Shown: one piece after another, positions 26,499 through 33,864 of the stretch | Layout of the letters: every line of letters starts with the position of its first letter | How positions within the stretch are numbered: the first letter of the stretch is position 1 | Assembly (NCBI RefSeq): GCF_000695095.2 | Contig: NZ_CP011454.1 | Coordinates: forward strand, 186,001 to 250,000 | Direction of reading: 5' to 3' | Source: Gemmatimonas phototrophica | GTDB taxonomy: Bacteria; Gemmatimonadota; Gemmatimonadetes; Gemmatimonadales; Gemmatimonadaceae | Length of the DNA stretch: 64,000 bases | Translations under genes and position numbers: made by a program | Notes under the pieces: generated by a model | Seen by the model: the letters and a program-made list of their open reading frames with translations, nothing else | Databases searched by the model: none | Told to the model about the DNA's origin: nothing

Positions 26499-26533
26499 AG
26501 CCATTATCAGATCAGTATCAGATCAGTATCAGC
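26499..26533. repeat. Short 11-bp direct repeat
   Basis: GATCAGTATCA occurs in tandem in the 69-base gap between the VIT gene and the M28 peptidase stop, with partial copies at either side (CATTATCAGATCAGTATCAG). It is A/T-rich compared with its surroundings. No function is assigned. Confidence 0.6.
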
Positions 26534-27908
26534 GTAGCGACTGCTCCAGATCGGCCGCGATAAACGCCATCACCGCCATGACGGCCACGCAGCGCTGCAC
26601 TTCTGTGGGATCCAGCTTGTCGGGCGTATCCGCGTCGGTGTGGTGAAACCAGAAGTAGCGACTGCCATCCACTTCGAGCCCCATCCCCGGCACGCCGGTG
26701 GCCATGATGGGGCCAATGTCGGCGCCACCACCACTGGGGCCAATCTTGCCGGCCCCAATGGGCGCCAGCAGTGAGCCAATGGCTTCAATGGCTTTGCGCG
26801 CCTCGGGCGTGCCGGTAAAACCGAAGCCCAGCGGGTTGAACACGCCGCCATCGCTTTCGATGGCCAGCTGATGCGGCTCCTGCTTGTGCATGTCGCGATA
26901 CGCGTTCCCCCCGCGCATGCCGTTCTCTTCGTTGGTCCACCCCACCGCGCGAATGGTGCGACGCGGTGTGAGCCCCAGCTTCTTGAGCAGTCGCAACGCT
27001 TCCCACGCCACGACCACCCCACCAGCGTCGTCCATGGCGCCCTGACCCACGTCCCACGAATCAATGTGGCCGCCCATGACCACGATCTCGTTGGGACGCT
27101 CACGACCACGCAGTTCACCCATCACGTTGTGGCTCTGCGCATCGGGGAGCGTTTGTGCGTTCATGCGCAACGTGACGCGCACCGGCTGTCCGCGTGCGAT
27201 CATGCGCCGCATCATCATGGCATCTTCGGCGGTCACACTGGCGTGTGGAATTTTCACAACGGTGCTGTCGTAGCTCATGCTGCCAGTGTGCGGCGTGCGC
27301 ATGCTGTACGGTCCTGCCGCGCGAGCGAGACTCGCCACGGCGCCCACCTTGGCCGCGGCAATGGCCCCCAACCGGCGGAACGAACCGTTGTAGCCGTAGT
27401 CCCGCCACTCGGCGTCGTACAACACGATCTTTCCTTTCGCCTCACTGGCTCGCTGCGTGAGCTCTTCAAAGCTGGCCACGACCATGACGTCGGCGGTGAT
27501 GCCCTGTGCCGGCGTGCCAATGCTGCCACCCAGTCCCAGCATGGGCAGCTTCTGCATACGTGGGGCCACGAGCTCCAGTGACTCTTCGCCGCGCACCCAA
27601 TGCGGCACCATCACTGGTTCCTTGCGCACGTTGGCCAGGCCATCATGCGTCATCGTTTGCACCGTCCAGTCAATCGCCTGCTCGAGGGCTACGCTCCCCG
27701 ACAGTCGATGTCCAAAGCGATCGGTGAGCTCCGCAATTCTGTTCCACGCCCCCGCGCTGTCGGCTTGCGCTGCAGCAATGATGCGATTGGCGATGTCACG
27801 GTACTTGGCCGGAATGTCGGCCGCTGGCTGCGCGCCCAGTGGCGCCGTGAGCAGCGTGCCAACGAGGGCGGCGAGTGTGCCGGTTGCAGTGCGAATCATG
27901 ATGCTCAC
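26529..27908 (-). CDS. Exported M28 family metallopeptidase (glutamate carboxypeptidase-like)
   Basis: The 459-residue product from GTG 27908 overlaps the aldolase stop by four bases; ATG 27899 is an alternative start three residues inside. A signal peptide (GTLAALVGTLLTAPLGAQ) precedes a PA-type inserted domain and the M28 domain. Zinc and catalytic residues: His and Asp in VMGGHIDSWD, Asp in GAMDDAGG, Glu-Glu in GWTNEENGMR, Asp in AIESDGGV and His in YFWFHHTDADT. It resembles plasma glutamate carboxypeptidase (CPQ) in length and motifs and should remove residues from peptides in the periplasm. Confidence 0.92.
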   Translation of the reverse strand: MSIMIRTATGTLAALVGTLLTAPLGAQPAADIPAKYRDIANRIIAAAQADSAGAWNRIAELTDRFGHRLSGSVALEQAIDWTVQTMTHDGLANVRKEPVMVPHWVRGEESLELVAPRMQKLPMLGLGGSIGTPAQGITADVMVVASFEELTQRASEAKGKIVLYDAEWRDYGYNGSFRRLGAIAAAKVGAVASLARAAGPYSMRTPHTGSMSYDSTVVKIPHASVTAEDAMMMRRMIARGQPVRVTLRMNAQTLPDAQSHNVMGELRGRERPNEIVVMGGHIDSWDVGQGAMDDAGGVVVAWEALRLLKKLGLTPRRTIRAVGWTNEENGMRGGNAYRDMHKQEPHQLAIESDGGVFNPLGFGFTGTPEARKAIEAIGSLLAPIGAGKIGPSGGGADIGPIMATGVPGMGLEVDGSRYFWFHHTDADTPDKLDPTEVQRCVAVMAVMAFIAADLEQSLR

Positions 27909-28732
27909 TTCCGCTTGGCCAGTTCACGACCCGTGCGAATGATCGCATCAGTCTGTTCGGCGGTGCCGGCCATGAGCAAGCCGAGATAGCCCTTGGCGAG
28001 ACGATCGCCAATGGTTTTGTCGTTTGCCGTCATCATGCTGGGCATCCCCAGCTTTGCACCGGCGTCGCGCACATTCTTGCACGCCGTTTCCGCGCCCGGG
28101 GCATCACCACCCATGTCGCGCGTGAGACTGCCAATGCCACACGACAACAGGCTGTATCCCGGCACTGCCGCAATCGCCTGCATCTCGGCCACCGCGCCCT
28201 TGTCTTCAATCATGAGCATCGCGATAACGGTGCCCGCGGGGTTCTTGGGTGACCACACATTCGCCCTGAGGTCCGTGAAGAAGCTCACGGCGAGCGCCGC
28301 TTCACTCGCGCTGCGCACGTGCGGAATGACCACGCCTTCCGCGCCCAGCGCCAGCACTTCCTTCACGCGCGCGCGGGTAAGTTCGGCGCCGGCCGCCTCA
28401 ATGGTGGGAATGCGCACCAGCAACGTGGGGTGTCCGCTGCTGGCCTTGAGCCCGGCCACCATGGCCTTCACCGCCTCCACATCGTAGGCGCCTTCCAGAT
28501 TGAGAAAGAGATAGTCGTGTAGCGGGTTGGCGCCGAGCGCCTTGGCGCCATCCGCCGTGTAGAGTGGCGGAAGTCGTTTGCCATTGGCGTCGGTGGCGCC
28601 GGGGGCCCGCTCGCTGGGCACGAAGATGCCAAAGGCGGGGGACCCTGCTTTCCAGAGCGTGAGGGCTGATGAGGACTGCGCCGAAAGGGCGGCAGGCAGC
28701 AATAGGGAAGCCAACAGGAGGGGGAGGCGCAT
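27905..28732 (-). CDS. HpcH/HpaI aldolase-like protein with signal peptide
   Basis: ATG 28732 gives 275 residues starting with a Sec signal (MRLPLLLASLLLPAALSAQ). The rest is an HpcH/HpaI (2,4-dihydroxyhept-2-enedioate aldolase/citrate lyase beta) TIM barrel: FGIFVPSE near the start, YLFLNLEGAYDVEAV, TLLVRIPTIEAAGAEL, EGVVIPHVRSASEA, the metal Glu in IAMLMIEDKGAV and metal Asp in SLTRDMGGDAPG. Such aldolases are normally cytoplasmic; export is unusual and suggests a periplasmic lyase or a non-catalytic role. It is coupled to the downstream M28 peptidase by a GTGA overlap. Confidence 0.85.
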   Translation of the reverse strand: MRLPLLLASLLLPAALSAQSSSALTLWKAGSPAFGIFVPSERAPGATDANGKRLPPLYTADGAKALGANPLHDYLFLNLEGAYDVEAVKAMVAGLKASSGHPTLLVRIPTIEAAGAELTRARVKEVLALGAEGVVIPHVRSASEAALAVSFFTDLRANVWSPKNPAGTVIAMLMIEDKGAVAEMQAIAAVPGYSLLSCGIGSLTRDMGGDAPGAETACKNVRDAGAKLGMPSMMTANDKTIGDRLAKGYLGLLMAGTAEQTDAIIRTGRELAKRK

Positions 28733-28772
28733 ATGGGCGGCGGGAAGGAGAGCCTGGGGATAACTTCTGCGC

Positions 28773-29507
28773 ATGCTGACTGAGAGTACGCATGGCGCGA
28801 GACGGGCGCTGGTAACGGTAGGGCTGATCATGGCCGTGCTGGGCGGTGCCGCGGCTTGCGGTGCGCCCGCCGAGCAACGGCGTCCGGTCGATAGTACCGC
28901 CAAAGTGCAGGCGGCGCCCGTGATTCCACCGCCGCAGTCGCCAGCAGTGGCGAGTCCGGCCCGCTTTACCGTGCGCGTTGAAACGAGCAAAGGCCCGTTT
29001 GTGGTGGAGGTCACCCGCGATCTCGCGCCGCATTCGGCCGATCGCTTTTATGAGCTGGTGACCAACGGCTATTTCGCCGACGTGCGTTTCTTTCGACTCG
29101 TCCCCGGCTTTGTGGTGCAATTTGGCGTGCACGGCGATCCGGCGGTGAATGCGGTGTGGGATACGGCCACCATTGCCGACGACGTGATGCGCACCAGCAA
29201 TCGCAAGGGCACGCTGGCCTTCGCGGCCAACGGTCCACACTCGCGCTCCACGCAGCTGTTCATCAGCACCGGTGAGAACGGGCGCAAGTTGGACGGACAA
29301 CGCCTGTTCACCCCCTTTGGCCGCGTGGTGCAGGGGATGGATGTGGTGGAAAAGCTCAACGCCGAGTATGGTGAGGAGCCGAATGCCATTCGCGCGGTGC
29401 GGCAGGGGAATCGTTATCTCACCCGCTGGTTTCCCGCGCTCGATTATATCGTGCGCGCCACTGTGCTTTCCGACAGCAGTGCTTCCACCATTTCACCCGT
29501 TTCTTGA
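28773..29507 (+). CDS. Cyclophilin-type peptidyl-prolyl isomerase lipoprotein
   Basis: The 244-residue protein has a lipoprotein signal (VLGGAAACGA, Cys about residue 29), a proline-rich linker and a cyclophilin domain: FTVRVETSKGPFVVEVTRDL, DRFYELVTNGYFADVRFFRL, VVQFGVHGDP, LAFAANGPHSRSTQLFISTG and FGRVVQGMDVVEKL. Catalytic-type residues are better kept than in the paralogue at 7259: QFGVHGD and the QLFI strand are canonical. It diverges from the aldolase gene and is followed after zero spacing by the small membrane protein at 29508. Confidence 0.92.
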   Translation: MLTESTHGARRALVTVGLIMAVLGGAAACGAPAEQRRPVDSTAKVQAAPVIPPPQSPAVASPARFTVRVETSKGPFVVEVTRDLAPHSADRFYELVTNGYFADVRFFRLVPGFVVQFGVHGDPAVNAVWDTATIADDVMRTSNRKGTLAFAANGPHSRSTQLFISTGENGRKLDGQRLFTPFGRVVQGMDVVEKLNAEYGEEPNAIRAVRQGNRYLTRWFPALDYIVRATVLSDSSASTISPVS

Positions 29508-29765
29508 ATGGCTACGCCGAATCTCTCCCAGGAGTCCATCGACTCCCTGCGCACCGCGAAGAGCAAGCTGATGCGCGGCGTGATCATCTTTGCCGTAATC
29601 GACGCACTGCTGGTGCTGGTGTTTGTCGCGCTGGTGATGCAGAAGGGGCTGACGGGTTCGATGGTGGTCTATCTGCCGCTGCTCGTGGTACCCATGCTGG
29701 GGATGATTCCCACCATTACCAAACTGGGTGCGGTGGAGAAGGAGCTGAAACGGCGGCAGCAGTAG
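29508..29765 (+). CDS. Small two-helix membrane protein (85 residues), paralogue of 5990-6247
   Basis: The ATG directly follows the cyclophilin stop, so the two are probably co-translated. Two hydrophobic helices (IIFAVIDALLVLVFVALV and VVYLPLLVVPMLGMIPTI) are framed by a charged N-terminus and a basic tail (AVEKELKRRQQ). Length, helix positions and tail agree with the protein at 5990, which lies near the other cyclophilin. No family is known to me. Confidence 0.75.
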   Translation: MATPNLSQESIDSLRTAKSKLMRGVIIFAVIDALLVLVFVALVMQKGLTGSMVVYLPLLVVPMLGMIPTITKLGAVEKELKRRQQ

Positions 29766-29768
29766 CCG

Positions 29769-30626
29769 TCAGGCGCCGGTTTCCACCGGCGTGTCGGGCT
29801 GACTCCCCCACTCGGTCCAGCTGCCATCGTACAACGCCGTTTGCGTGGCACCGGCCACATCGAGGGCCAGCAGCACGGCGCAGGCGGTAATGCCGGTGCC
29901 GCAGCTGGCGGCAATGGGTGCGTTGATGTCCACACCGGCATCGGCAAACTTCTGACGTAGCTGTTCAACCGGTAGCATGGTGCCGTCGCTCTGTACCATG
30001 GTGGCGTAGTGCACATGATGCGCCCCCGGCATATGGCCGCCACGCACGCCGGCGCGCGGTTCGGCTTCTGTCGCGCTGAAGCGTCCCAGGGAGCGCGCGT
30101 CCACCACCTGCTCGCTGCCGTTGGCCACGGTGGCACGCATGGCCTCCAGATCACGCCACCGTGCGGCATCGAGGCGCGGTGTGAACGTCGCGGCTGGGTA
30201 ACTGGTGATCGTCACCGAGAGCAGGCGCTCTTCACGCGTCCACTTGGGGAGACCGCCGTCGAGCACGGCCACGTTGGCGTGTCCCATGGTGCGCACCATC
30301 CACCACAGCCGCGGGGCGCTGAAGTTCTGTCCCGAACCGTCGTACACCACGAGCGCGGTGTCATCGCCAATGCCCAGCGCGCCCAACCGGGCCGCCAGCA
30401 CATCGGGCGCGGCCAGGGTGTGCGGGTAGAGTGCGTTCTCATCCGCCAACGCATCGAGGTCGACGTACACCGCCCCCGGAATGTGTCCCGACGCAAACTC
30501 CTCGCGCGGCGCGCGCCCGGCAGAGGGCAGGTACCAGCTGGCGTCCACAATCCGCAGGGCGGCGTGATCGAGGTGCTGTGCGAGCCAGTCCGTGCTGACG
30601 AGCGGGGTGGGGAGCAGGAGCGACAT
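29769..30626 (-). CDS. sseA: 3-mercaptopyruvate/thiosulfate sulfurtransferase (two rhodanese domains)
   Basis: ATG 30626 gives 285 residues without a signal peptide. Two rhodanese domains are seen: residues about 5-125 (inactive, GHIPGAVYVDLDALADE) and about 160-280, where the active loop ASCGTGITACAVLLAL holds the catalytic Cys that takes sulfur as persulfide. The loop CGTGITA is close to the CGSGVTA of mercaptopyruvate sulfurtransferases. It would move sulfur from 3-mercaptopyruvate or thiosulfate to thiols or cyanide in the cytoplasm. The two genes at 29765 and 29769 converge with only three bases between. Confidence 0.92.
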   Translation of the reverse strand: MSLLLPTPLVSTDWLAQHLDHAALRIVDASWYLPSAGRAPREEFASGHIPGAVYVDLDALADENALYPHTLAAPDVLAARLGALGIGDDTALVVYDGSGQNFSAPRLWWMVRTMGHANVAVLDGGLPKWTREERLLSVTITSYPAATFTPRLDAARWRDLEAMRATVANGSEQVVDARSLGRFSATEAEPRAGVRGGHMPGAHHVHYATMVQSDGTMLPVEQLRQKFADAGVDINAPIAASCGTGITACAVLLALDVAGATQTALYDGSWTEWGSQPDTPVETGA

Positions 30627-30858
30627 GGCGGGTGGGGCGGGGCGGTGAAACAGCAAGACGGCGGACGGCAGCCACACCGGTGGCAGAGGGCCGTCACACA
30701 AAAGTACACGCTGCGACTGCTGCCCACTGCCGTCTGTGGGGCTGCGGTCTGCCGTTTTCGACGTCCCGCGGGCCATTACCCCGCGACCGCCGCATCGCCG
30801 AGACTATCTTTCCTGCTGTCGTGGATACGATGCTCTTTCGCCGCTTCCCCCTGCTGCC

Positions 30859-32355
30859 ATGATCACGGCGTTCATTCTTCCCGGTCTCTACAATTCCGGG
30901 CCGACCCACTGGCAGAGCCGGTGGGAGGCGCTGGATGCCGCCTGCGTCCGAGTCATGCAGGACGACTGGGCGACGCCGCGGTGCGAAGACTGGGCGGCCA
31001 CGTTGCAACAGGCCATCGAGCAGCACAACGGGCCCGTCGTGCTGGTTGGGCATAGCTCGTCGTGCATCACCGTGGCGCATTGGGCGAGCACCGCACCGGC
31101 ACAGCTGCTCGCCAAGGTCCGCGGCGCCCTGCTGGTGGCGCCCAGCGATCCCGATGGCTCGGCCTATCCGGCGGGACCGAGTGGGTTCTCCCCGGTGCCG
31201 CTCCTGTCGCTGCCATTTCCGAGTATCGTGGTGGCCAGCACGAACGACGAATACGTCTCGCTCGAGTGTGCGCAGCGATATGCGGCGTCGTGGGGCAGCA
31301 CGTTCGTCAACATCGGGGCCCGTGGACACATCAATGGCGACAGTGGGCTTGGTGATTGGCGTGAGGGGTACGCGCTGCTGAACCGCCTGCGCGGCTCCCG
31401 CCGCGTCTTCATGGTGGGAGCCACCGGCACCATTGGACGTGCCACGGTGCAGGCACTGGTGCAGCACGGTCACGAGGTGGTTTGCTTTGTGCGTGCCAGG
31501 AACGGACAGGCGCCGGCAATCCCTGGAGCCACGGTGCGCACTGGCAATGTGTCCGATGCCAAGAGTGTCGTGCGCGACGGATTCTGCGGTGAGTCGTTTG
31601 ATGCGGTCGTGAGCTGCATGGCGTCGCGCACCGGCGGTTCCAAGGATGCGTGGGCCATTGATCACGACGCGCAGCGTCATGTGCTGGACGCCGCGAAGGC
31701 GGCGGGGGTATCGCAATTCGTGCTGCTGTCGGCCATCTGTGTGCAGAAACCACTGCTGGCGTTTCAGCACGCCAAGTTGGCCTTTGAGCAAGCCCTCATG
31801 AACAGCGGACTCACGTGGTCGATCGTGCGTCCCACGGCCTTCTTCAAGAGCATTTCCGGTCAGGTGAAGCGCGTGCAGCAGGGCAAGCCATTTCTGCTCT
31901 TCGGGAACGGCGCCCTCACCGCCTGCAAACCCATCAGCGACGGCGATCTCGCGCACTTTCTGGCGGGATGTCTGCACAACCCCAGCTGGACCAATCGCAT
32001 TCTTCCCATTGGTGGCCCGGGCGACGCGATGACGCTCCGGCAACAAGGGGAGTTGCTCTTCTCGCTGGCCGGCAAACCACCGCAGTTCAAGAGCGTCCCC
32101 GTCGCGTTGTTCGACGTGATTGTCGGCGTGTTCAGCACGCTCGGTGCCATCATCCCGCCGCTGCGCGACAAGGCCGAGTTTGCGCGCATTGGTCGCTATT
32201 ACGCCACCGAATCCATGTTGCTCTGGGATCCGGTAGCCCAGCGATATGATGCCGTAGCCACCCCCTCATTCGGCAGCGATACGCTGGCGGATCATTACGC
32301 GCGGCTGTTGCGCGGCGAGGTGGCGGACGATCGAGGGGAGCACGCGGTGTTCTAA
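30859..32355 (+). CDS. Fusion of RBBP9/YdeN-type serine hydrolase and BciA-like NAD(P)H reductase
   Basis: ATG 30859 gives 498 residues with no signal peptide. Residues 1 to about 178 are an RBBP9/YdeN alpha/beta hydrolase: nucleophile Ser in VLVGHSSSCITVAHW, Asp in STNDEYVSLE and His in ARGHINGDSG. From about 180 a Rossmann domain begins (FMVGATGTIGRATVQAL) and continues with motifs of 8-vinyl reductase BciA: SIVRPTAFFKSISGQVKRV, FGNGALTACKPISDGDLA, RILPIGGPGDAMTLRQQGE and RIGRYYATESMLLWDP. BciA reduces the 8-vinyl group of divinyl chlorophyllide in phototrophs; related reductases also occur in non-phototrophs. No chlorophyll genes are in this window, so the substrate is open. The fusion is continuous and not a read-through artefact. 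Confidence 0.85.
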   Translation: MITAFILPGLYNSGPTHWQSRWEALDAACVRVMQDDWATPRCEDWAATLQQAIEQHNGPVVLVGHSSSCITVAHWASTAPAQLLAKVRGALLVAPSDPDGSAYPAGPSGFSPVPLLSLPFPSIVVASTNDEYVSLECAQRYAASWGSTFVNIGARGHINGDSGLGDWREGYALLNRLRGSRRVFMVGATGTIGRATVQALVQHGHEVVCFVRARNGQAPAIPGATVRTGNVSDAKSVVRDGFCGESFDAVVSCMASRTGGSKDAWAIDHDAQRHVLDAAKAAGVSQFVLLSAICVQKPLLAFQHAKLAFEQALMNSGLTWSIVRPTAFFKSISGQVKRVQQGKPFLLFGNGALTACKPISDGDLAHFLAGCLHNPSWTNRILPIGGPGDAMTLRQQGELLFSLAGKPPQFKSVPVALFDVIVGVFSTLGAIIPPLRDKAEFARIGRYYATESMLLWDPVAQRYDAVATPSFGSDTLADHYARLLRGEVADDRGEHAVF

Positions 32356-32412
32356 AAGCCACTGCAGTGGCAGTCCCAAACCGCAGTAGCAGTTCCCCAA
32401 CCGCAGTAACAC
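32356..32412. repeat. Dispersed CTGCAG-unit repeat, locus 3 (half element)
   Basis: Three units in one orientation only (GCCACTGCAGTGGCAGTCCC, AAACCGCAGTAGCAGTTCCC, CAACCGCAGTAACACTCC) fill the gap between two co-oriented genes. It lacks the GC-rich hairpins and the opposite arm of the full copies. Confidence 0.7.
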
Positions 32413-32426
32413 TCCTCCGACTCTGC

Positions 32427-33509
32427 ATGCGCCCACACCTACTCGCCACACTCATCCTCGGCGCTCTCACCACCGGCTGCGCCTCCGGTTCCCAACGGGC
32501 CATCGCGCCGTTCTGGACACCGACGGCGGCGGCCGCCACGCATACGCTGCGACCGTCGCCCACGACGGTGGTGAATGGCGGCTACGATCCCGAGGCGCCG
32601 CCGGTGTTGCGCATGGCGTCGGGGGATCTGCTCGATGTGAGCACCGTGTCCACCTGTGGCACGCGTCTGCTGCAACCCGGCATGGATACCGGCACCGTGG
32701 AGCCGGCCATTCGGGCCATTCAGGCGGCGGTGACGGCCGGTACGCTCAAGCGTGGACCGGGCGGGCATGTGCTCACCGGTCCGGTGTACGTGGAGAACGC
32801 GCAGCCGGGTGATGTACTGGAGGTGCGCTTCCACCGCATTGATCTGGCCATTCCGTTCGCCTGCAACAGCTTCTCGTCGCGCAGCGGATTCATTCCGGAA
32901 GATTTTCCAAACACCACGCGCTCAAAGATCATTCCGCTGGATGCCCAGCGCATGATTGGCCGCTTTGACGACGAGCGCGGCATCGAGATTCCGCTGGGTC
33001 CGTTCTTCGGCAGCGTGGGTGTGGCGCCGCCAACTGCCCGCGGGCGCATCAACAGCGCGCCGCCGGGCATGCACGCCGGGAATCTGGACAACAAGGAACT
33101 CACCGCCGGCACGGTGCTGTACATCCCGGTGAATGTGGCCGGGGCGCTGCTGCACATTGGCGACGGACACGCCGCGCAGGGTGACGGCGAAGTGGATATC
33201 ACCGCGCTCGAAACGGCGCTGCGTGGCACGCTGCAGCTCATCGTGCGCAAGGACATGAAGCTCACCTGGCCCCGCGGCGAAACGCGCGACCACTGGATAG
33301 CCATGGCCGCCGACAGCAATCTCACCGTTGCCGCCAAAATCGCGGTGCGTGAAGCGATCGTGCTGCTGGGCGATGTGTACCAGCTCCCGCGCGAAGATGC
33401 GTATCAGCTGGTCAGCACCGCTTGCGATGTGCGCATCACGCAACTCGTGGACGGCACCATGGGGGTACACGTGATGATTCCGAAGAAGCTGTTCACTCGG
33501 CGTCGGTGA
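32427..33509 (+). CDS. Exported acetamidase/formamidase family protein (lipoprotein)
   Basis: ATG 32427 gives 360 residues with a lipoprotein signal (LATLILGALTTGCAS). The FmdA/AmdA fold is seen from TGPVYVENAQPGDVLEVRF, GFIPEDFPNTTRSKIIPLD, NSAPPGMHAGNLDNKELTAG and VNVAGALLHIGDGHAAQGDG. The His and Asp residues in HAGNLD and GDGHAAQGDGE match family metal/active positions. These enzymes hydrolyse short amides; export suggests an extracytoplasmic amide substrate. The end of the gene abuts the next repeat. Confidence 0.9.
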   Translation: MRPHLLATLILGALTTGCASGSQRAIAPFWTPTAAAATHTLRPSPTTVVNGGYDPEAPPVLRMASGDLLDVSTVSTCGTRLLQPGMDTGTVEPAIRAIQAAVTAGTLKRGPGGHVLTGPVYVENAQPGDVLEVRFHRIDLAIPFACNSFSSRSGFIPEDFPNTTRSKIIPLDAQRMIGRFDDERGIEIPLGPFFGSVGVAPPTARGRINSAPPGMHAGNLDNKELTAGTVLYIPVNVAGALLHIGDGHAAQGDGEVDITALETALRGTLQLIVRKDMKLTWPRGETRDHWIAMAADSNLTVAAKIAVREAIVLLGDVYQLPREDAYQLVSTACDVRITQLVDGTMGVHVMIPKKLFTRRR

Positions 33510-33514
33510 TTGAA

Positions 33515-33862
33515 CAGCAACAGCGGTTCAGGTTTGAACCTGCCACTGCAGTTCTGGACTGCCACTGCAGTTTTTGACCACCACTGCAGTTGAGGTGCAC
33601 CGCAGTTGGGGTCTGTATGGAAGCGCCCGCCGGCTTTGCCGGGCGGGCGCATTCCTTTGGTGGTTGTCTCACTGCAACTGCAGTTGGCGGTTATATCAAC
33701 CACCAAAAACGTGCCGCCCAGGCGAAGCCGGGCGGCACGTTCCGCAGAAACCCAAACCGCCGTGCTCCTCAACTGCAGTGGCAGTCCAGAACTGCTGGTG
33801 TCTTCCAATACTGCAGTGGCAGGTCCAAACCCGAACCGCAGTTGCAGTTCCACGAACCGCCG
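33515..33862. repeat. Dispersed CTGCAG-unit repeat, locus 4 (full length)
   Basis: Tandem units GCCACTGCAGTTCTGGACT, GCCACTGCAGTTTTTGACCA and CCACTGCAGTTGAGGTGCAC are followed by a hairpin at 33623-33650 (GCGCCCGCCGGC.. GCCGGGCGGGCGC), a centre with TTCCTTTGGTGGTTGTCTC and CAACTGCAGTTGGCGG, a hairpin at 33708-33741 (AACGTGCCGCCC.. GGGCGGCACGTT), and opposing units ending near 33862. It lies between convergent genes, and both arms end only a few bases from their stops. Confidence 0.88.
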
Positions 33863-33864
33863 TC

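Noticed and set aside
16257-32355. Reading the lycopene-cyclase-like and BciA-like genes as proof of phototrophy
   Set aside because: No puf, bch, crtB or crtI gene is visible, and both families also occur in non-phototrophs.
20637-33862. CRISPR array interpretation of the CTGCAG repeats
   Set aside because: Units are degenerate, change orientation in the middle, lack unique spacers of constant length, and no cas gene is present.
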